From contig CALETE010000006.1 of the NCBI GenBank assembly GCA_937920085.1, positions 1 to 55,025 of the forward strand: DNA of 55,025 nucleotides. Direction: 5' to 3'. The notes under the pieces are model-generated. The model was not told the origin of the DNA. It did not search any database and was given only the letters and a program-made list of their open reading frames with translations. This document shows, piece after piece, positions 25,581-35,286 of this stretch. The DNA comes from an uncultured Alphaproteobacteria bacterium (GTDB taxonomy: Bacteria > Pseudomonadota > Alphaproteobacteria > Caulobacterales > Caulobacteraceae). Within the stretch, counting starts at the first letter, position 1. The number at the start of each line of letters is the position of its first letter. The position numbers and the translations under genes were made by a program.

Positions 25581-26768
25581 TTACTCCCGTTCCAGAATGA
25601 CAGTGCCGGCGCCGTGGCGGGTGCCTAGCGACCCCCCGGTGCCGTGGGCGATGGCCAGATCGCAATTGGGCACCTGGACCTTGGGGTGAGCCTCGCCGCG
25701 CAATTGGCGAACCGCCTCGATGACCTTGGTGATGCCGCCCCGGTTGGTGGGGTGGTTGTTGCACAGGCCGCCGCCGTCGGTGTTGAAGGGCAACTTGCCG
25801 ACGCCGGAGATCAGATTGCCGTCGGCGACGAACTTTCCGCCCTCGCCCTTCTTGCAGAAGCCCAGGTCTTCCAGCTGCATCAGCACGGTGATGGTGAAGC
25901 TGTCATAGATCGAGGCATATTTCATATCCGCCGGTGTGACCCCGGCCTCCGCAAAGGCGATAGGGCCAGACCAGACTGCGCCCGAATGGGTGAGGTCCAG
26001 ACCGCGGCCGCCGCTGGGGCCCTTGGGGGCCTCGCCGACGCCGATCACCTTGACCAGGGGCCGGTTGAGGCTCTTGGCGATTTCCGGGCTGACCACGATC
26101 AGGGCACCGCCACCGTCGGTGACGACGCAGCAGTCCAGCAGGTGTAGGGGATCGGCGATCAGGCGGGAATTGACCACCTCTTCCACCGTCACCACGTTCT
26201 TCAGGAAGGCATGCTCGTTCCACTGGGCGTGGTGGCTGGCGGCGACCTTGATCCAGGCCAGCTGTTCTGAGGTGGTGCCATACTCATACATGTGACGCAT
26301 GGCGCACATGCCATAGGTATTGTGGGTCGAGCCGCCATAAATGTTCTCGAAGCCGGCTTCCGGCGGGCCATCAGACAGGGTGCCCGGCTTGCCGCCGCCG
26401 AAGTTGGGACGGCCCCCCTGGCCCTGGCGGGGACGCCCGGCCAGGGTGATCAGGGCCACCGTGCACTTGCCCTCGGCGATGGCCTGGGCGGCGTGGCCGA
26501 CGTGGATCAGATAGGACGAGCCGCCGGTCTCGGTGGAGTCCATGTGGCGGATATTGCGCAGGCCCATATAGTCGATCATCGACATGGCCCCAAAACCCGG
26601 CGCATCCCCGGCGCAGAAATAGCCGTCTACATCGTCCATGCTCAGGCCTGCATCGGCCAGGGCCCCCTTGGCACATTGGGCGTGCAACTGGGCCGTCGAG
26701 ACATTGGGCGCGTCGCGCAGCGGATGCTCATAGGCGCCCGCAATATAGGCCTTCCCCTTGATGCTCAT
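25581..26768 (-). CDS. thiolase-fold protein lacking the nucleophilic Cys (Ltp2/lipid-transfer-like)
   Basis: This 395-residue protein has the thiolase fold: ALADAGLSMDDVDGYFCAG, YDSFTITVLMQLEDLGFC, GGLCNNHPTNRGG and the end AHGTGGSLGTRHGAGTVIL. At residues 77-86, where thiolases have their acyl-carrying cysteine, it reads DSTETGGSSY with no Cys. That pattern, with a DUF35 partner immediately downstream, fits Ltp2-type retro-aldolases that cleave a beta-hydroxyacyl-CoA side chain better than a true thiolase. It is the first gene of the two-gene operon. Function is inference; the missing Cys is seen directly. Confidence 0.88.
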   Translation of the reverse strand: MSIKGKAYIAGAYEHPLRDAPNVSTAQLHAQCAKGALADAGLSMDDVDGYFCAGDAPGFGAMSMIDYMGLRNIRHMDSTETGGSSYLIHVGHAAQAIAEGKCTVALITLAGRPRQGQGGRPNFGGGKPGTLSDGPPEAGFENIYGGSTHNTYGMCAMRHMYEYGTTSEQLAWIKVAASHHAQWNEHAFLKNVVTVEEVVNSRLIADPLHLLDCCVVTDGGGALIVVSPEIAKSLNRPLVKVIGVGEAPKGPSGGRGLDLTHSGAVWSGPIAFAEAGVTPADMKYASIYDSFTITVLMQLEDLGFCKKGEGGKFVADGNLISGVGKLPFNTDGGGLCNNHPTNRGGITKVIEAVRQLRGEAHPKVQVPNCDLAIAHGTGGSLGTRHGAGTVILERE

Positions 26769-26957
26769 GATCCCCCTCGGAAATGACTGTTCGTGAAATG
26801 CCCGTTCGGCTTAACCCGCCACCGCGCCGAACGAAAGACCAGAAAATGTGATCAGGGGGCCGCACAATCGTGACAAGGCTTGCGAAGCCGCCAGCCGATG
26901 AGTAGGTTCCGCCCTCGCTCGGCGGGCCCCTTAAGACAGAGGCCCCTAGACGGCTCC

Positions 26958-27047
<90 letters not shown>

Positions 27048-27196
27048 ACACTGTCTTTGCATTCGGAACGGGAATCGATCCAGCCCAGCTCGGGCATTGT
27101 TTGCGCGCCTTCCCGGAGCGTCTTGGCCACGTCTCTCTGTCGTCGACCCGGAATGGACGCCCGCCATCGCCGGGTGCCTGGGCGGCGATCCACCGT

Positions 27197-28252
27197 TCAG
27201 GGCTTCGCCTTGGCGGCGTCGGCGCGGACTGTGGCGACCACTTCCGCCACGGCGGCAATCACCAGATCCGGGCGCTGATATTGGATGTAATGACCTGAAT
27301 CTGGGATGTCCTGTTGGCGCGATCGCTTCGACCAGGACGCTGCCTCTAGATTCAGCTGTTTCCAACTTGCCAGCATGGCCAAGCCGTCCGCCTGACTGAA
27401 ATGGATCGCGGCGAGGTGTTCGGGCCGATAGGGCTCGAGGGCCGTGAGGACCACCAGAGGCCGGTCGCCCAGGTCCCGCAAGCGTCCGCCTTGTTTCAGG
27501 GTGATCGGGATGCTGACCATCTCCTTGATGGTGCCCTCGACCGTCTCTGCGAGATAGGCCTTCCCGACGATGCGCGAGCGGTCGGGCAGGCCACGGCTTT
27601 CGTCAGCCGGTGCCATGGCCCTGACGATCCCGGTCCATGCGAGCGCCGGTGCGATCCTGGTCGTCCACGGTAGGTCGCTGGGCGAGGGGGGCGTGGGCTT
27701 CAGTCGAGTTATCTGATCCGGGTGCGAACAGTCGACGAATACAAGGCCCTTCACACGATCCGGATTGTTGCGGGTGAAGGCCATGATGTAGGGGCCGCCG
27801 AGAGAGTGGCAGACCATGACCAGCGGACCTTCGATCCTGGCGACGGAAAGCGTGGCCTTAAGATCTGCCGCCACGCCGTCCGCGGTCTGTGGACCGGGCT
27901 TGGGATCGCTCCACATGACGCCCGCTCGGTCATATGCGCAGGTACGCGTCAGCTTGGATAAGGGTCCTTGGACCTTCTCCCAGGCCAGGGAGCCATTGCT
28001 GTCCAGACCCGACTCCAGGATCACCGTCGGCGAGCCGCTGCCAAGGCAGTGGATGTGCATCTTGCGACCGCCGATATCGACCCGTTGGCCAGGCGCGGGA
28101 TAAGCCTCATGGGCGCGCCGGCGGGCCAGGTATTCACTCCCCGCGCCAAAGGTCGTCGCCAGAGCTAAAATTCCAATCAGGGCTAGGCCGAGCCGGGCCA
28201 TCAAACGCCAGGGCCCGGAAGGCCCTTTGAGCTTCAAGGTCGCGGTCGTCAT
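27197..28252 (-). CDS. membrane-anchored alpha/beta hydrolase
   Basis: This protein of about 351 residues has an N-terminal membrane or signal segment (LMARLGLALIGILALATTFG) followed by an alpha/beta-hydrolase domain. GSPTVILESGLDSNGSLAW marks the oxyanion region, VCHSLGGPYIM the nucleophile elbow and IPDSGHYIQYQRPDLV the catalytic histidine. It resembles the wide group of uncharacterised bacterial hydrolases. ATG 28252 has GAGAGG about 9 bases upstream; an in-frame ATG at 28297 is possible. Substrate unknown. Confidence 0.85.
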   Translation of the reverse strand: MTTATLKLKGPSGPWRLMARLGLALIGILALATTFGAGSEYLARRRAHEAYPAPGQRVDIGGRKMHIHCLGSGSPTVILESGLDSNGSLAWEKVQGPLSKLTRTCAYDRAGVMWSDPKPGPQTADGVAADLKATLSVARIEGPLVMVCHSLGGPYIMAFTRNNPDRVKGLVFVDCSHPDQITRLKPTPPSPSDLPWTTRIAPALAWTGIVRAMAPADESRGLPDRSRIVGKAYLAETVEGTIKEMVSIPITLKQGGRLRDLGDRPLVVLTALEPYRPEHLAAIHFSQADGLAMLASWKQLNLEAASWSKRSRQQDIPDSGHYIQYQRPDLVIAAVAEVVATVRADAAKAKP

Positions 28253-28939
28253 CAGCGCTGGCCTCTCGATTGGTTCCCGCCGCCAAACTCTGGGCATTGA
28301 GGGATGATCTGTCCTTGATCGGCTTGATCTTTTACCACACTAGGCCCTGTGTGCTCACGCCTTCATTGAAGGCCTGGATCACAAGGTCTAGCGACTGATA
28401 CGGAATGAACCTGCCCCAATCCAGCCCATTAAAATGACGCCTTAGGGATTGGAATTGTGGGTTCCGCCTGGAACAGGCTAACCGCCGCAGGCCTTAGGGG
28501 CGTTGCAGTTAAGGGGCGCACCGCCAATGAATATATGCTAACGGCAACAGTACCCTGTGCGCTCAACATTTCGATGGTCAACATCGATCAAGCAGCACTA
28601 TGCGCTTTATATTTTATACTCTGAGTTCTGATCGTATTTTGTTTATTCGAGACAATCGCCTTGTTATTGGAAATTTTTAGATCGAAACGTCAAAGACGGC
28701 GTCTGATTTTCTCAAAAAAATCACAGTACAATTGGTTCTCAGGAGATGAACTAGGCCTAATGGCCGGTCCGTTAAGCGTCGTGATGTTTCTCCAATCAAG
28801 GGCTTCGCAGTCTGTCAGGTTTCTGAGAGCCCTTCAGCCATTGAAGACCCTCTTGAAATCGAAGAATGGCTTGAGCTCGAAGACTGACTCCGGCGAGGGA
28901 CTTCTGCCTCCAGAGGTCCATCGGCGTGGAGATCATGTC
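28253..28939. other. long A+T-rich intergenic region with possible gene remnants
   Basis: This 690-base stretch holds no complete gene I can support. On the minus strand a stop-bounded frame at 28332-28493 reads like a protein tail (FNGLDWGRFIPYQSLDLV and onward) but has no start. On the plus strand a frame ending in TGA at 28885-28887 gives VSESPSAIEDPLEIEEWLEL, also without a start. Base composition is lower in G+C than on either side, especially 28540-28760. It presumably contains the promoter of the metal-efflux pair. Confidence 0.4.
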
Positions 28940-30199
28940 GTGCGAACCTTCGCGCTAGCTATCTGCCTGTTCGCCTCGATGCCAGCGGTTGCCTTGGCGC
29001 AGGAGAGCCCGGCGACCTCTCTGGACAGCCTGGTCCAGACCGTCATTGCAAACAATCCTGAGCGAAGGTTCTACGATCAGGCGATCGCGGCGGCAGGACG
29101 GGAACACGACGTCGCCGGCCGCTGGGCCGATCCGGAAGTCAGCGTCGAGTTCGGTGAGCGTCGGGCCACCGATCCTTCAAGCGGTGCCGTGCTCGGCGAG
29201 GGACAGGCCTACGCCCTCTCGGTGGTGCAGCCGATCGAGTTTGGCGGCCGCATCGCCCTACGCCGGGCGATTGCCGAACGTCAGTTGGATTTGGCGCGTC
29301 TGGGGCTGCAGCAGTTCGATGCGACGCTTACCGCCCGGGCGCGCACCCTAGGCTATGGCCTGTTTTCTGCCGACGAAAAGGCCGCGACGGCACGGACAGT
29401 GGCCCAGCGGATGCGCGCCCTGGCCGGTGTCGTTGTCTCCCGCGATCCTTCCGGTCCCGCCCCCAAGCTGGAGGCCGCCGTTCTTGAGGCCGAAGCGATC
29501 AATGCAGAGCGTGCCGCCGCGACCGCCGATGCCCTCGCCAACGCCATTCTCTACGAGCTCAATCAATTGCGCGGGGCCCCGTTTGCGGCCCGGATCCGGA
29601 TCATCCGCCCCGATGCGACCCTGCAGGAACTTCCCGCCAGCGGAACCCTGGCTGCGAACGCGACGATCAACAATTTCGAGCTGAGATCCCTTCGCGCCCA
29701 ATTCGCCCAGCAAGGCTTGCGGGTCGATCTGGCGCGGTCGTCCAGAACCCCCACGGTCAATGTCGGCCCTTACGTGAACGGGGGCCGGTCAGACACCCGT
29801 CAGATGGACTATGGCGTCCGTCTCTCGATGACAGTGCCCCTGTGGAATAGCCAAGCCAGCGGCGTAGCGGCCGAGCAGGGTCGGCAGGCGGAAGCTGAAG
29901 CTACCCTTGTCAGTGCCGAGCGTCGCATATCACGGCAGGTGTTTGACCTGTCTGCCCAGTATGAAGCCAAACGTCTTGCCTTGGCACGTTGGGGTGGCGG
30001 CGAGGCCGGGCATTTCCGGGAATCCGCCGAGGAGGCCGATCGGAACTACCGGCTCGGCGCCATTCCTCTGGCGATCTACACACAGATGCAAAAGGCCTAT
30101 CTCGACGCTAGCTTTGCGGTCCTGGAGACAAGGTCGGAGGCGTTTGACGCCTTGTTTCAGCTTCGGGCCCTCAATGGCGGCGAAGCTCTGACACGATGA
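28940..30199 (+). CDS. CzcC-type outer-membrane efflux protein
   Basis: This protein of about 419 residues belongs to the TolC/OEP superfamily, CzcC branch. A signal peptide (FALAICLFASMPAVALAQ) is followed by two long helical repeats (VIANNPERRFYDQAIAAAG and NATINNFELRSLRAQFAQQG) that form the periplasmic tunnel. GTG 28940 is taken as start because the signal peptide begins there with GGAG upstream; the frame is open further upstream but that sequence does not look coding. It overlaps the RND pump gene by four bases and would be the outer-membrane channel of that pump. Confidence 0.85.
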   Translation: MRTFALAICLFASMPAVALAQESPATSLDSLVQTVIANNPERRFYDQAIAAAGREHDVAGRWADPEVSVEFGERRATDPSSGAVLGEGQAYALSVVQPIEFGGRIALRRAIAERQLDLARLGLQQFDATLTARARTLGYGLFSADEKAATARTVAQRMRALAGVVVSRDPSGPAPKLEAAVLEAEAINAERAAATADALANAILYELNQLRGAPFAARIRIIRPDATLQELPASGTLAANATINNFELRSLRAQFAQQGLRVDLARSSRTPTVNVGPYVNGGRSDTRQMDYGVRLSMTVPLWNSQASGVAAEQGRQAEAEATLVSAERRISRQVFDLSAQYEAKRLALARWGGGEAGHFRESAEEADRNYRLGAIPLAIYTQMQKAYLDASFAVLETRSEAFDALFQLRALNGGEALTR

Positions 30200-33100
30200 T
30201 TTCTGCCCTGCTCGGCCTCGTAACTCGCAACCGACTCTGGGTCGCCCTGATCACGGCGCTCGTGGCTGCGGTTGGCATCTGGTCATTCACGACGCTGAAG
30301 ATCGACGCCATTCCAGACATCACTGGCGTTCAGGTTCAGATCAACACCATGGTGCCTGTTCTCGCCCCGGAAGAGATCGAGCGACTTGTCACCCTGCCGG
30401 TCGAGCGCGCAATGGGCGGGCAGCCAGGCTTGGTGGAAACAAGGTCCCTGACCAAGACCGGTCTCAGTCAGGTGACATTACTCTACAAGGACGGCACCGA
30501 TCAGCTCAGAGCCCGCCAGCTGGTCACCGAACGTCTAGCGGCCGTGCGGGAACAGTTGCCCGCCGGGGCCTCTGCTCAGTTGGCACCGATCACCACCGGG
30601 CTGGGCGAGATCTACTACTATACGCTGGAGTGGAAGCGGCCCCCCGCCGGACTGGACCCTCAACGCCAGCTGATGGAGCTGTACGAGGCACAGGAGTATA
30701 CGGTCCGCCCGATGTTAAGGTCGGTCGCGGGTGTTGCCGACGTCAACTCTAACGGTGGGATCGAGCAACAGTTCGTCGTCCAGCCGGACCCCGAACGTCT
30801 CTCCGCACACGGGATCACTGCATCCGAGCTGGCAGCTTCGATCGGTGAGAATGTCGAGAATGCAGGCGGGGGCATTATCACCCGCGGGGCCAACCAGCTA
30901 ACCATTCGCGCCGATGCCCGCGTCATGGATGCGGCCCAGATCGGGGCGATCCCGGTCAAGTTCGCAGGGGCATTGACGCCGCTTCAGGTCCGGGATGTGG
31001 CTGACGTCGTCATCGGTTCCGCGCCGCGCCAGGGCACTGCGACCCAGAATGGGCGGGAGACCGTTTTGGGGACGGTCATGATGCTCGTCGGCCAGAACAG
31101 CCGTGAAGTCGCGCTTCGTGTTGAGGCGAACCTCGCTGACATTCAGGCCGCGCTACCTGCCGGTATGGTGATCCACCAACAGTACAGCCGATCGGACCTG
31201 GTTGACCGCACCGTTGCGACGGTCGCGGAAAATCTGGGATTAGGCGCGCTGCTTGTGGCCATTGTGCTTCTTTTCGTGATGGGAAATTGGCGTGCGGCTT
31301 TGATTGTCGCCCTGGTTATTCCGCTGGCCTTCCTCGTGACGGTCATCGGTATGAACGCGATCGGTTTGTCCGGAAATCTGATGAGCCTGGGCGCGCTCGA
31401 TTTCGGTCTCATCGTCGACGGTGCGATCGTCGTGGTGGAGAGCAGCCTTCGGCTGATGGCAGAGCGCCGCCGTGACAAGGGCGAACCCCTGGTCCCGGAG
31501 GAACGTCGGGCAATCGTGGCCGACGCGGCGCGAAGGGTTGCACGGCCAACCCTGTTCGGGATCGTCATCATCGGGCTGGTTTATGTGCCGGTCCTCAGTC
31601 TTGGCGGGGTGGAGGGCAAGCTGTTCCAGCCCATGGCCCAGGCCGTGATGTTGGCCGTCTTTGCCGGCCTGATCTGGACCTTCACCATCGTCCCAGCCTT
31701 GTCGGCTTGGCTGCTGCGGGCGCCCCAGGGTGAAGAGGAACAGGGGCCATCGAAAGGCCTAATCGGCCATGCCGAACGCCTCTATATCCCCGCCCTCGAC
31801 CGCGCGATCGGGTATCCGGCGCTGATGGCGACTGGCGCATTGGCGCTGCTTGTTGTGACCCTACTCCTCTTCCGGACGCTGGGCGCGCAGTTTACGCCTC
31901 AGCTGGACGAGGGCGCGATCACCGCCATGGTCTATCGTCCGGTCGGTCTGTCTCTGGGCCGCAGCCTCGCCCTCGAGGCGGAGACCGAACAGCAGATTCT
32001 GAAGACATTTCCCCAGGTGACACACACCTTTTCGCGCATCGGCACCAGCGAAGTCGCAACCGATCCGATGCCACCCAACGAAAACGACCTTTATATCTTC
32101 TATGCCCCCGAAAAGGACTGGCCAAAGGGTGACGGTAAACCCCGGACAAAGGCGGAACTCGTCGCAGCGATAGAGGCCGTCGGCCACCGGGTGAGTGCGG
32201 CGCAAGGGTTTGAGTTCGCCCAGCCCATTGAGATGCGGTTCAATGAAATGCTGGAGGGGGTCCGGGCAGACGTCTCCGTTAAGGTTTTCGGCCCGGATTA
32301 TGATGTGCTGGAGCGTCTCGCAGGACAGGCCAAGGCGGTTATTGAACATCAGCCGGGCACTGAGGGCGTAGAGTTTGAGACGGCAGGCCGACCCGAAAGC
32401 GTCGTTGTCACGCTGGACCGCCAGGCCATGCTTCGGCTCGGACTTGGAGCCGCAGAGGTCAACCGCGCGATCAATGATGCGATCGGTGGCGCAGAAGTCG
32501 GCTTCATCCCGGAAGGCGACGCCAGACACGCGATCGTCGTCAGAATGTCCGAACGGTCGCGGGCCGATCCCGCCGCGATCCTCGCCTTGCCCCTACGGGT
32601 CGGCGCTTATGGGATGGTGCCCCTCTCCCGCGTCGCCCGGCTGCAGCAGATCCGTGCGGTGGAGCCGATCCTGCACGATGGATCTAAGCGCCGCGCAGCT
32701 CTGATGGTGAACCTCAATACCAGCGACCTCGCCGGTTATGTCCAGAAGGCCCGGGACGCTGTGAGGGCACAGGTTGCTCTTCCCCCGGGCTACCGGATCG
32801 AGTTCGGCGGCCAGTTCCGTCAGCTTGAGGCAGCCCAACAGCGACTTTCGATTGTCGTTCCGGCCACGCTATTGATGATCTTCCTTCTGGTCTATGCGGC
32901 GCTGGGCAGCCTCAAGGAGGCCCTTATTGTATACACCGGCATTCCGTTCGCGGTGACAGGCGGCGTGTTGGCCTTGTTCCTGAGGGGCATGCCGTTCTCG
33001 ATCACGGCCGCCATCGGCTTTATTGCGCTTTCTGGAATCGCCATGCTCAATGGCCTCGTCCTGATCGATCACATCAACGGGCTGCGGGATGGTCGCGACG

Positions 33101-33405
33101 GCGGGCGTCCGCGAAGCGTGGACGAGGCCGTACGCCAGGGTGCCCGCGATCGTCTCCGTCCGGTGCTGTCCACCGCCCTGGTGGCCGCCATCGGCTTTGT
33201 TCCCATGGCAATCGCCAACGGTGCCGGGGCAGAGGTGCAGCGGCCCCTCGCCACAGTGGTAATCGGTGGCATCATAACATCCACCATCCTTACGCTTCTG
33301 CTGTTGCCGAGCTTCTATCGCCGACTGGTCCGCGACAGGGTTGATCTTGTGAGTGCCACACCCCCGCCGAACCCTAGCCAATCGACTCCAGGTGCACTGC
33401 GCTAG
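30196..33405 (+). CDS. CzcA-type heavy-metal efflux RND pump
   Basis: This 1069-residue inner-membrane RND transporter exports metal cations using the proton gradient. The N-terminal transmembrane helix is followed by periplasmic porter loops (PDITGVQVQINTMVP), the TM4 motif DFGLIVDGAIVVVES with proton-relay acidic residues, and a second half ending in an 11-12 helix bundle (GFIALSGIAMLNGLVLIDHI). The DFGxxxDGA form is that of the Zn/Co/Cd/Ni (CzcA, CnrA, NccA) groups, unlike the Cu/Ag CusA form. The gene follows czcC directly. The CzcB-type adaptor expected between or beside them is absent. Confidence 0.92.
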   Translation: MISALLGLVTRNRLWVALITALVAAVGIWSFTTLKIDAIPDITGVQVQINTMVPVLAPEEIERLVTLPVERAMGGQPGLVETRSLTKTGLSQVTLLYKDGTDQLRARQLVTERLAAVREQLPAGASAQLAPITTGLGEIYYYTLEWKRPPAGLDPQRQLMELYEAQEYTVRPMLRSVAGVADVNSNGGIEQQFVVQPDPERLSAHGITASELAASIGENVENAGGGIITRGANQLTIRADARVMDAAQIGAIPVKFAGALTPLQVRDVADVVIGSAPRQGTATQNGRETVLGTVMMLVGQNSREVALRVEANLADIQAALPAGMVIHQQYSRSDLVDRTVATVAENLGLGALLVAIVLLFVMGNWRAALIVALVIPLAFLVTVIGMNAIGLSGNLMSLGALDFGLIVDGAIVVVESSLRLMAERRRDKGEPLVPEERRAIVADAARRVARPTLFGIVIIGLVYVPVLSLGGVEGKLFQPMAQAVMLAVFAGLIWTFTIVPALSAWLLRAPQGEEEQGPSKGLIGHAERLYIPALDRAIGYPALMATGALALLVVTLLLFRTLGAQFTPQLDEGAITAMVYRPVGLSLGRSLALEAETEQQILKTFPQVTHTFSRIGTSEVATDPMPPNENDLYIFYAPEKDWPKGDGKPRTKAELVAAIEAVGHRVSAAQGFEFAQPIEMRFNEMLEGVRADVSVKVFGPDYDVLERLAGQAKAVIEHQPGTEGVEFETAGRPESVVVTLDRQAMLRLGLGAAEVNRAINDAIGGAEVGFIPEGDARHAIVVRMSERSRADPAAILALPLRVGAYGMVPLSRVARLQQIRAVEPILHDGSKRRAALMVNLNTSDLAGYVQKARDAVRAQVALPPGYRIEFGGQFRQLEAAQQRLSIVVPATLLMIFLLVYAALGSLKEALIVYTGIPFAVTGGVLALFLRGMPFSITAAIGFIALSGIAMLNGLVLIDHINGLRDGRDGGRPRSVDEAVRQGARDRLRPVLSTALVAAIGFVPMAIANGAGAEVQRPLATVVIGGIITSTILTLLLLPSFYRRLVRDRVDLVSATPPPNPSQSTPGALR

Positions 33406-33447
33406 ATCCGGGGTGTCTGTCGTCAGGACTGTAGAGCGACGCCTCCT

Positions 33448-34872
33448 CTAGCGCGCGGCAAACCCCAACCCTGCCAGGAGATCTCGCTGGATCTTGCCCA
33501 TGCCGTTTCTTGGGATCTCGGCGACCTCAATCAATACCGGAGCCCGGCCGATGGCCTGGGTCAGGCGTGATGTCAGGGCCTGGGGGTCGAGAGTTTCGTC
33601 CGCGACATAGGCAATGTGGGGGGTGGTGAGGCCATCTTCCCCGGGGCCGGGGAAGGCGGCAACGTCGGTCACCCCTGGCACGGTCAGGGCGACAGCCTCT
33701 ATGGCGGTGGCCAGCACCTTGACGCCGCCAATATTCATCAGGTCGTTATTGCGGCCGACAATGACCAAGCGACCATCCTTGGAGATCCTGCCCAGGTCGC
33801 CGGGCCAGAACCAGCCGTCCCGGAACATGGCGGCGGTTGCGGCGGGGTCGTCCAGATATCCGGCGCAGAGATTGTCGGAGCGGATGCGGATCTCCCCCAC
33901 CTCATCGACGGGGACTGGTAGGCCCTTGGCATCCACCGCCTCGATCCTCGCCCATGGGCAGATGAAGCCCGCAGCGTCTGGCCGATCAAGATCCTTCAGC
34001 ATGCCCATGGCCACAGTGCCAGTTTCGGTGGCCCCATAATTGACCAGTATATCGGAGGTCAGGAGCTGAGATGCGCGCTCGGCCAGGCCTGGAGAGAGGG
34101 AGCCACCGATCACAGACAGGCGCAGGTCCTCCGGCGGGGTGAAGTCTGCGGGTAAGTCGGTCAGCAGGGCCTGGAGATTGGCCGGCGCCAGGCGGAGCAG
34201 GTTGATCTGTCCCGCCTCCAGCATGTGGCGCCAGGGTCTACCCGAGACCAACTGACCTCCCTCGTTGAAGCAGTAGAGGCCGTTGATCCAGCCCGAGACG
34301 GTGCTCATGGCAAAGGTCGCCGACATGCTGAGGTCTGGTCGGGAATAGTAACCCCCTTTTTGCGCATTACGCATACGGGTCTCGACCACGGCCCTGGTAA
34401 GGGGAATTTTCTTCGGTGCGCCAGTGGTGCCGGAGGTAACGAAGATCCGCAAAATGTCATCGGGGGATCGGGGCGGTGGGGGCCCGGCCTCCGGAGAAAA
34501 GTCAGCAAGCCGGTCAAACCAGGCCTGATCAATCACATGGGTCGAGCAGGGCGGGGTGGCCCTTACCCCCGGGCTGGTGAACAGGGTCTGGGCGTCCAGG
34601 GCGATCACGCTGGCCTGCACGGCTTCGGGGCTGGAAACGGCACAGCTTGTCACCCCCACCTGCTCAAGGGCAAAGGTCAGCAGCCAGTGGGCATAGGGGT
34701 GGGCAATATGCAGCAGGGCCCTGGACTTGGGCCTGAGGTCTAGGGTTCGCAGCCAGGCCGCACACTGGGCAATCTGTCCGACCATGAGGCCATAGGGATA
34801 AGGCTGGTCAGCGACCACCATGACCGTCTTGAGGGGCTGGGCCCCCTGTTTTGCAATCAGGGTGTGAAACAT
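33448..34872 (-). CDS. AMP-binding (acyl-CoA synthetase family) enzyme
   Basis: This 474-residue member of the ANL superfamily activates a carboxylate as an acyl-adenylate. The P-loop-like A3 motif FVTSGTTGAPKKI, the A5 motif VNYGATETGTVAMG, the A7/A8 region WFWPGDLGRISKDGRLVIVGR and the A10 lysine region RNGMGKIQRD are all visible, so it looks complete, if at the short end of the family. Substrate is unclear. No strong ribosome-binding site precedes ATG 34872. A perfect inverted repeat lies just upstream. Confidence 0.85.
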   Translation of the reverse strand: MFHTLIAKQGAQPLKTVMVVADQPYPYGLMVGQIAQCAAWLRTLDLRPKSRALLHIAHPYAHWLLTFALEQVGVTSCAVSSPEAVQASVIALDAQTLFTSPGVRATPPCSTHVIDQAWFDRLADFSPEAGPPPPRSPDDILRIFVTSGTTGAPKKIPLTRAVVETRMRNAQKGGYYSRPDLSMSATFAMSTVSGWINGLYCFNEGGQLVSGRPWRHMLEAGQINLLRLAPANLQALLTDLPADFTPPEDLRLSVIGGSLSPGLAERASQLLTSDILVNYGATETGTVAMGMLKDLDRPDAAGFICPWARIEAVDAKGLPVPVDEVGEIRIRSDNLCAGYLDDPAATAAMFRDGWFWPGDLGRISKDGRLVIVGRNNDLMNIGGVKVLATAIEAVALTVPGVTDVAAFPGPGEDGLTTPHIAYVADETLDPQALTSRLTQAIGRAPVLIEVAEIPRNGMGKIQRDLLAGLGFAAR

Positions 34873-34884
34873 CTGGAGGAGGGG

Positions 34885-34908
34885 AGGCCGCCTGTGGAGA
34901 GGCGGCCT
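34885..34908. terminator. perfect inverted repeat upstream of the ligase gene
   Basis: AGGCCGCC at 34885-34892 pairs with GGCGGCCT at 34901-34908 around 8 bases, with TTT on the plus-strand side. It lies between the small membrane-protein gene and the ligase gene and may end transcription of the former. Confidence 0.4.
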
Positions 34909-34984
34909 TTAGGGTGAAACGACCCAAAGGTCACTTGGAAAGGTCAGGCGGCGCACCAGCTCCAGCTCCTCAGCCGCCCCATAC

Positions 34985-35197
34985 CTAGGCAGCGGGCGGG
35001 GCAGGGGCAGTGGCGGGGGTCTCGATGGAGGTGCTGGGAAGCAGGACCTTGGCTACGATAAATCCGGTAAGGGCAAACACGATAAAGACCACGACCACAG
35101 CCACCTGGGGCCGGTTTCGGAAGTACCAGCGGTTGAGCCGATAGCTGAGCGTGCCGCTCCGCTTCCCCACACGTTTTCGAACAGTGACTTCAGGCAC
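34985..35197 (-). CDS. small single-pass membrane protein
   Basis: This 70-residue protein has a basic N-terminal region (RKRVGKRSGTLSYRLNRWYF), one strong transmembrane helix (VAVVVVFIVFALTGFIVAKVL) and an A/P/T-rich tail. Start is GTG 35197. No family is recognised. Its length and layout resemble the small protein at 36235-36513, which also has one helix. It lies between a ligase and a phosphatase gene. Confidence 0.55.
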   Translation of the reverse strand: MPEVTVRKRVGKRSGTLSYRLNRWYFRNRPQVAVVVVFIVFALTGFIVAKVLLPSTSIETPATAPAPPAA

Positions 35198-35286
35198 GGG
35201 TCTCTTTCGCGCTCCTGGTGTTTTGACAGGCTTGTTGCGTAGGGTTGTAATCTAGCGGGATATGACGGTTTTGACCAGAGCGGGGT

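Noticed and set aside
28661..28939. N-terminal extension of the CzcC-like protein to 28661
   Set aside because: The extension is basic, of odd composition and would bury the signal peptide that begins at GTG 28940.
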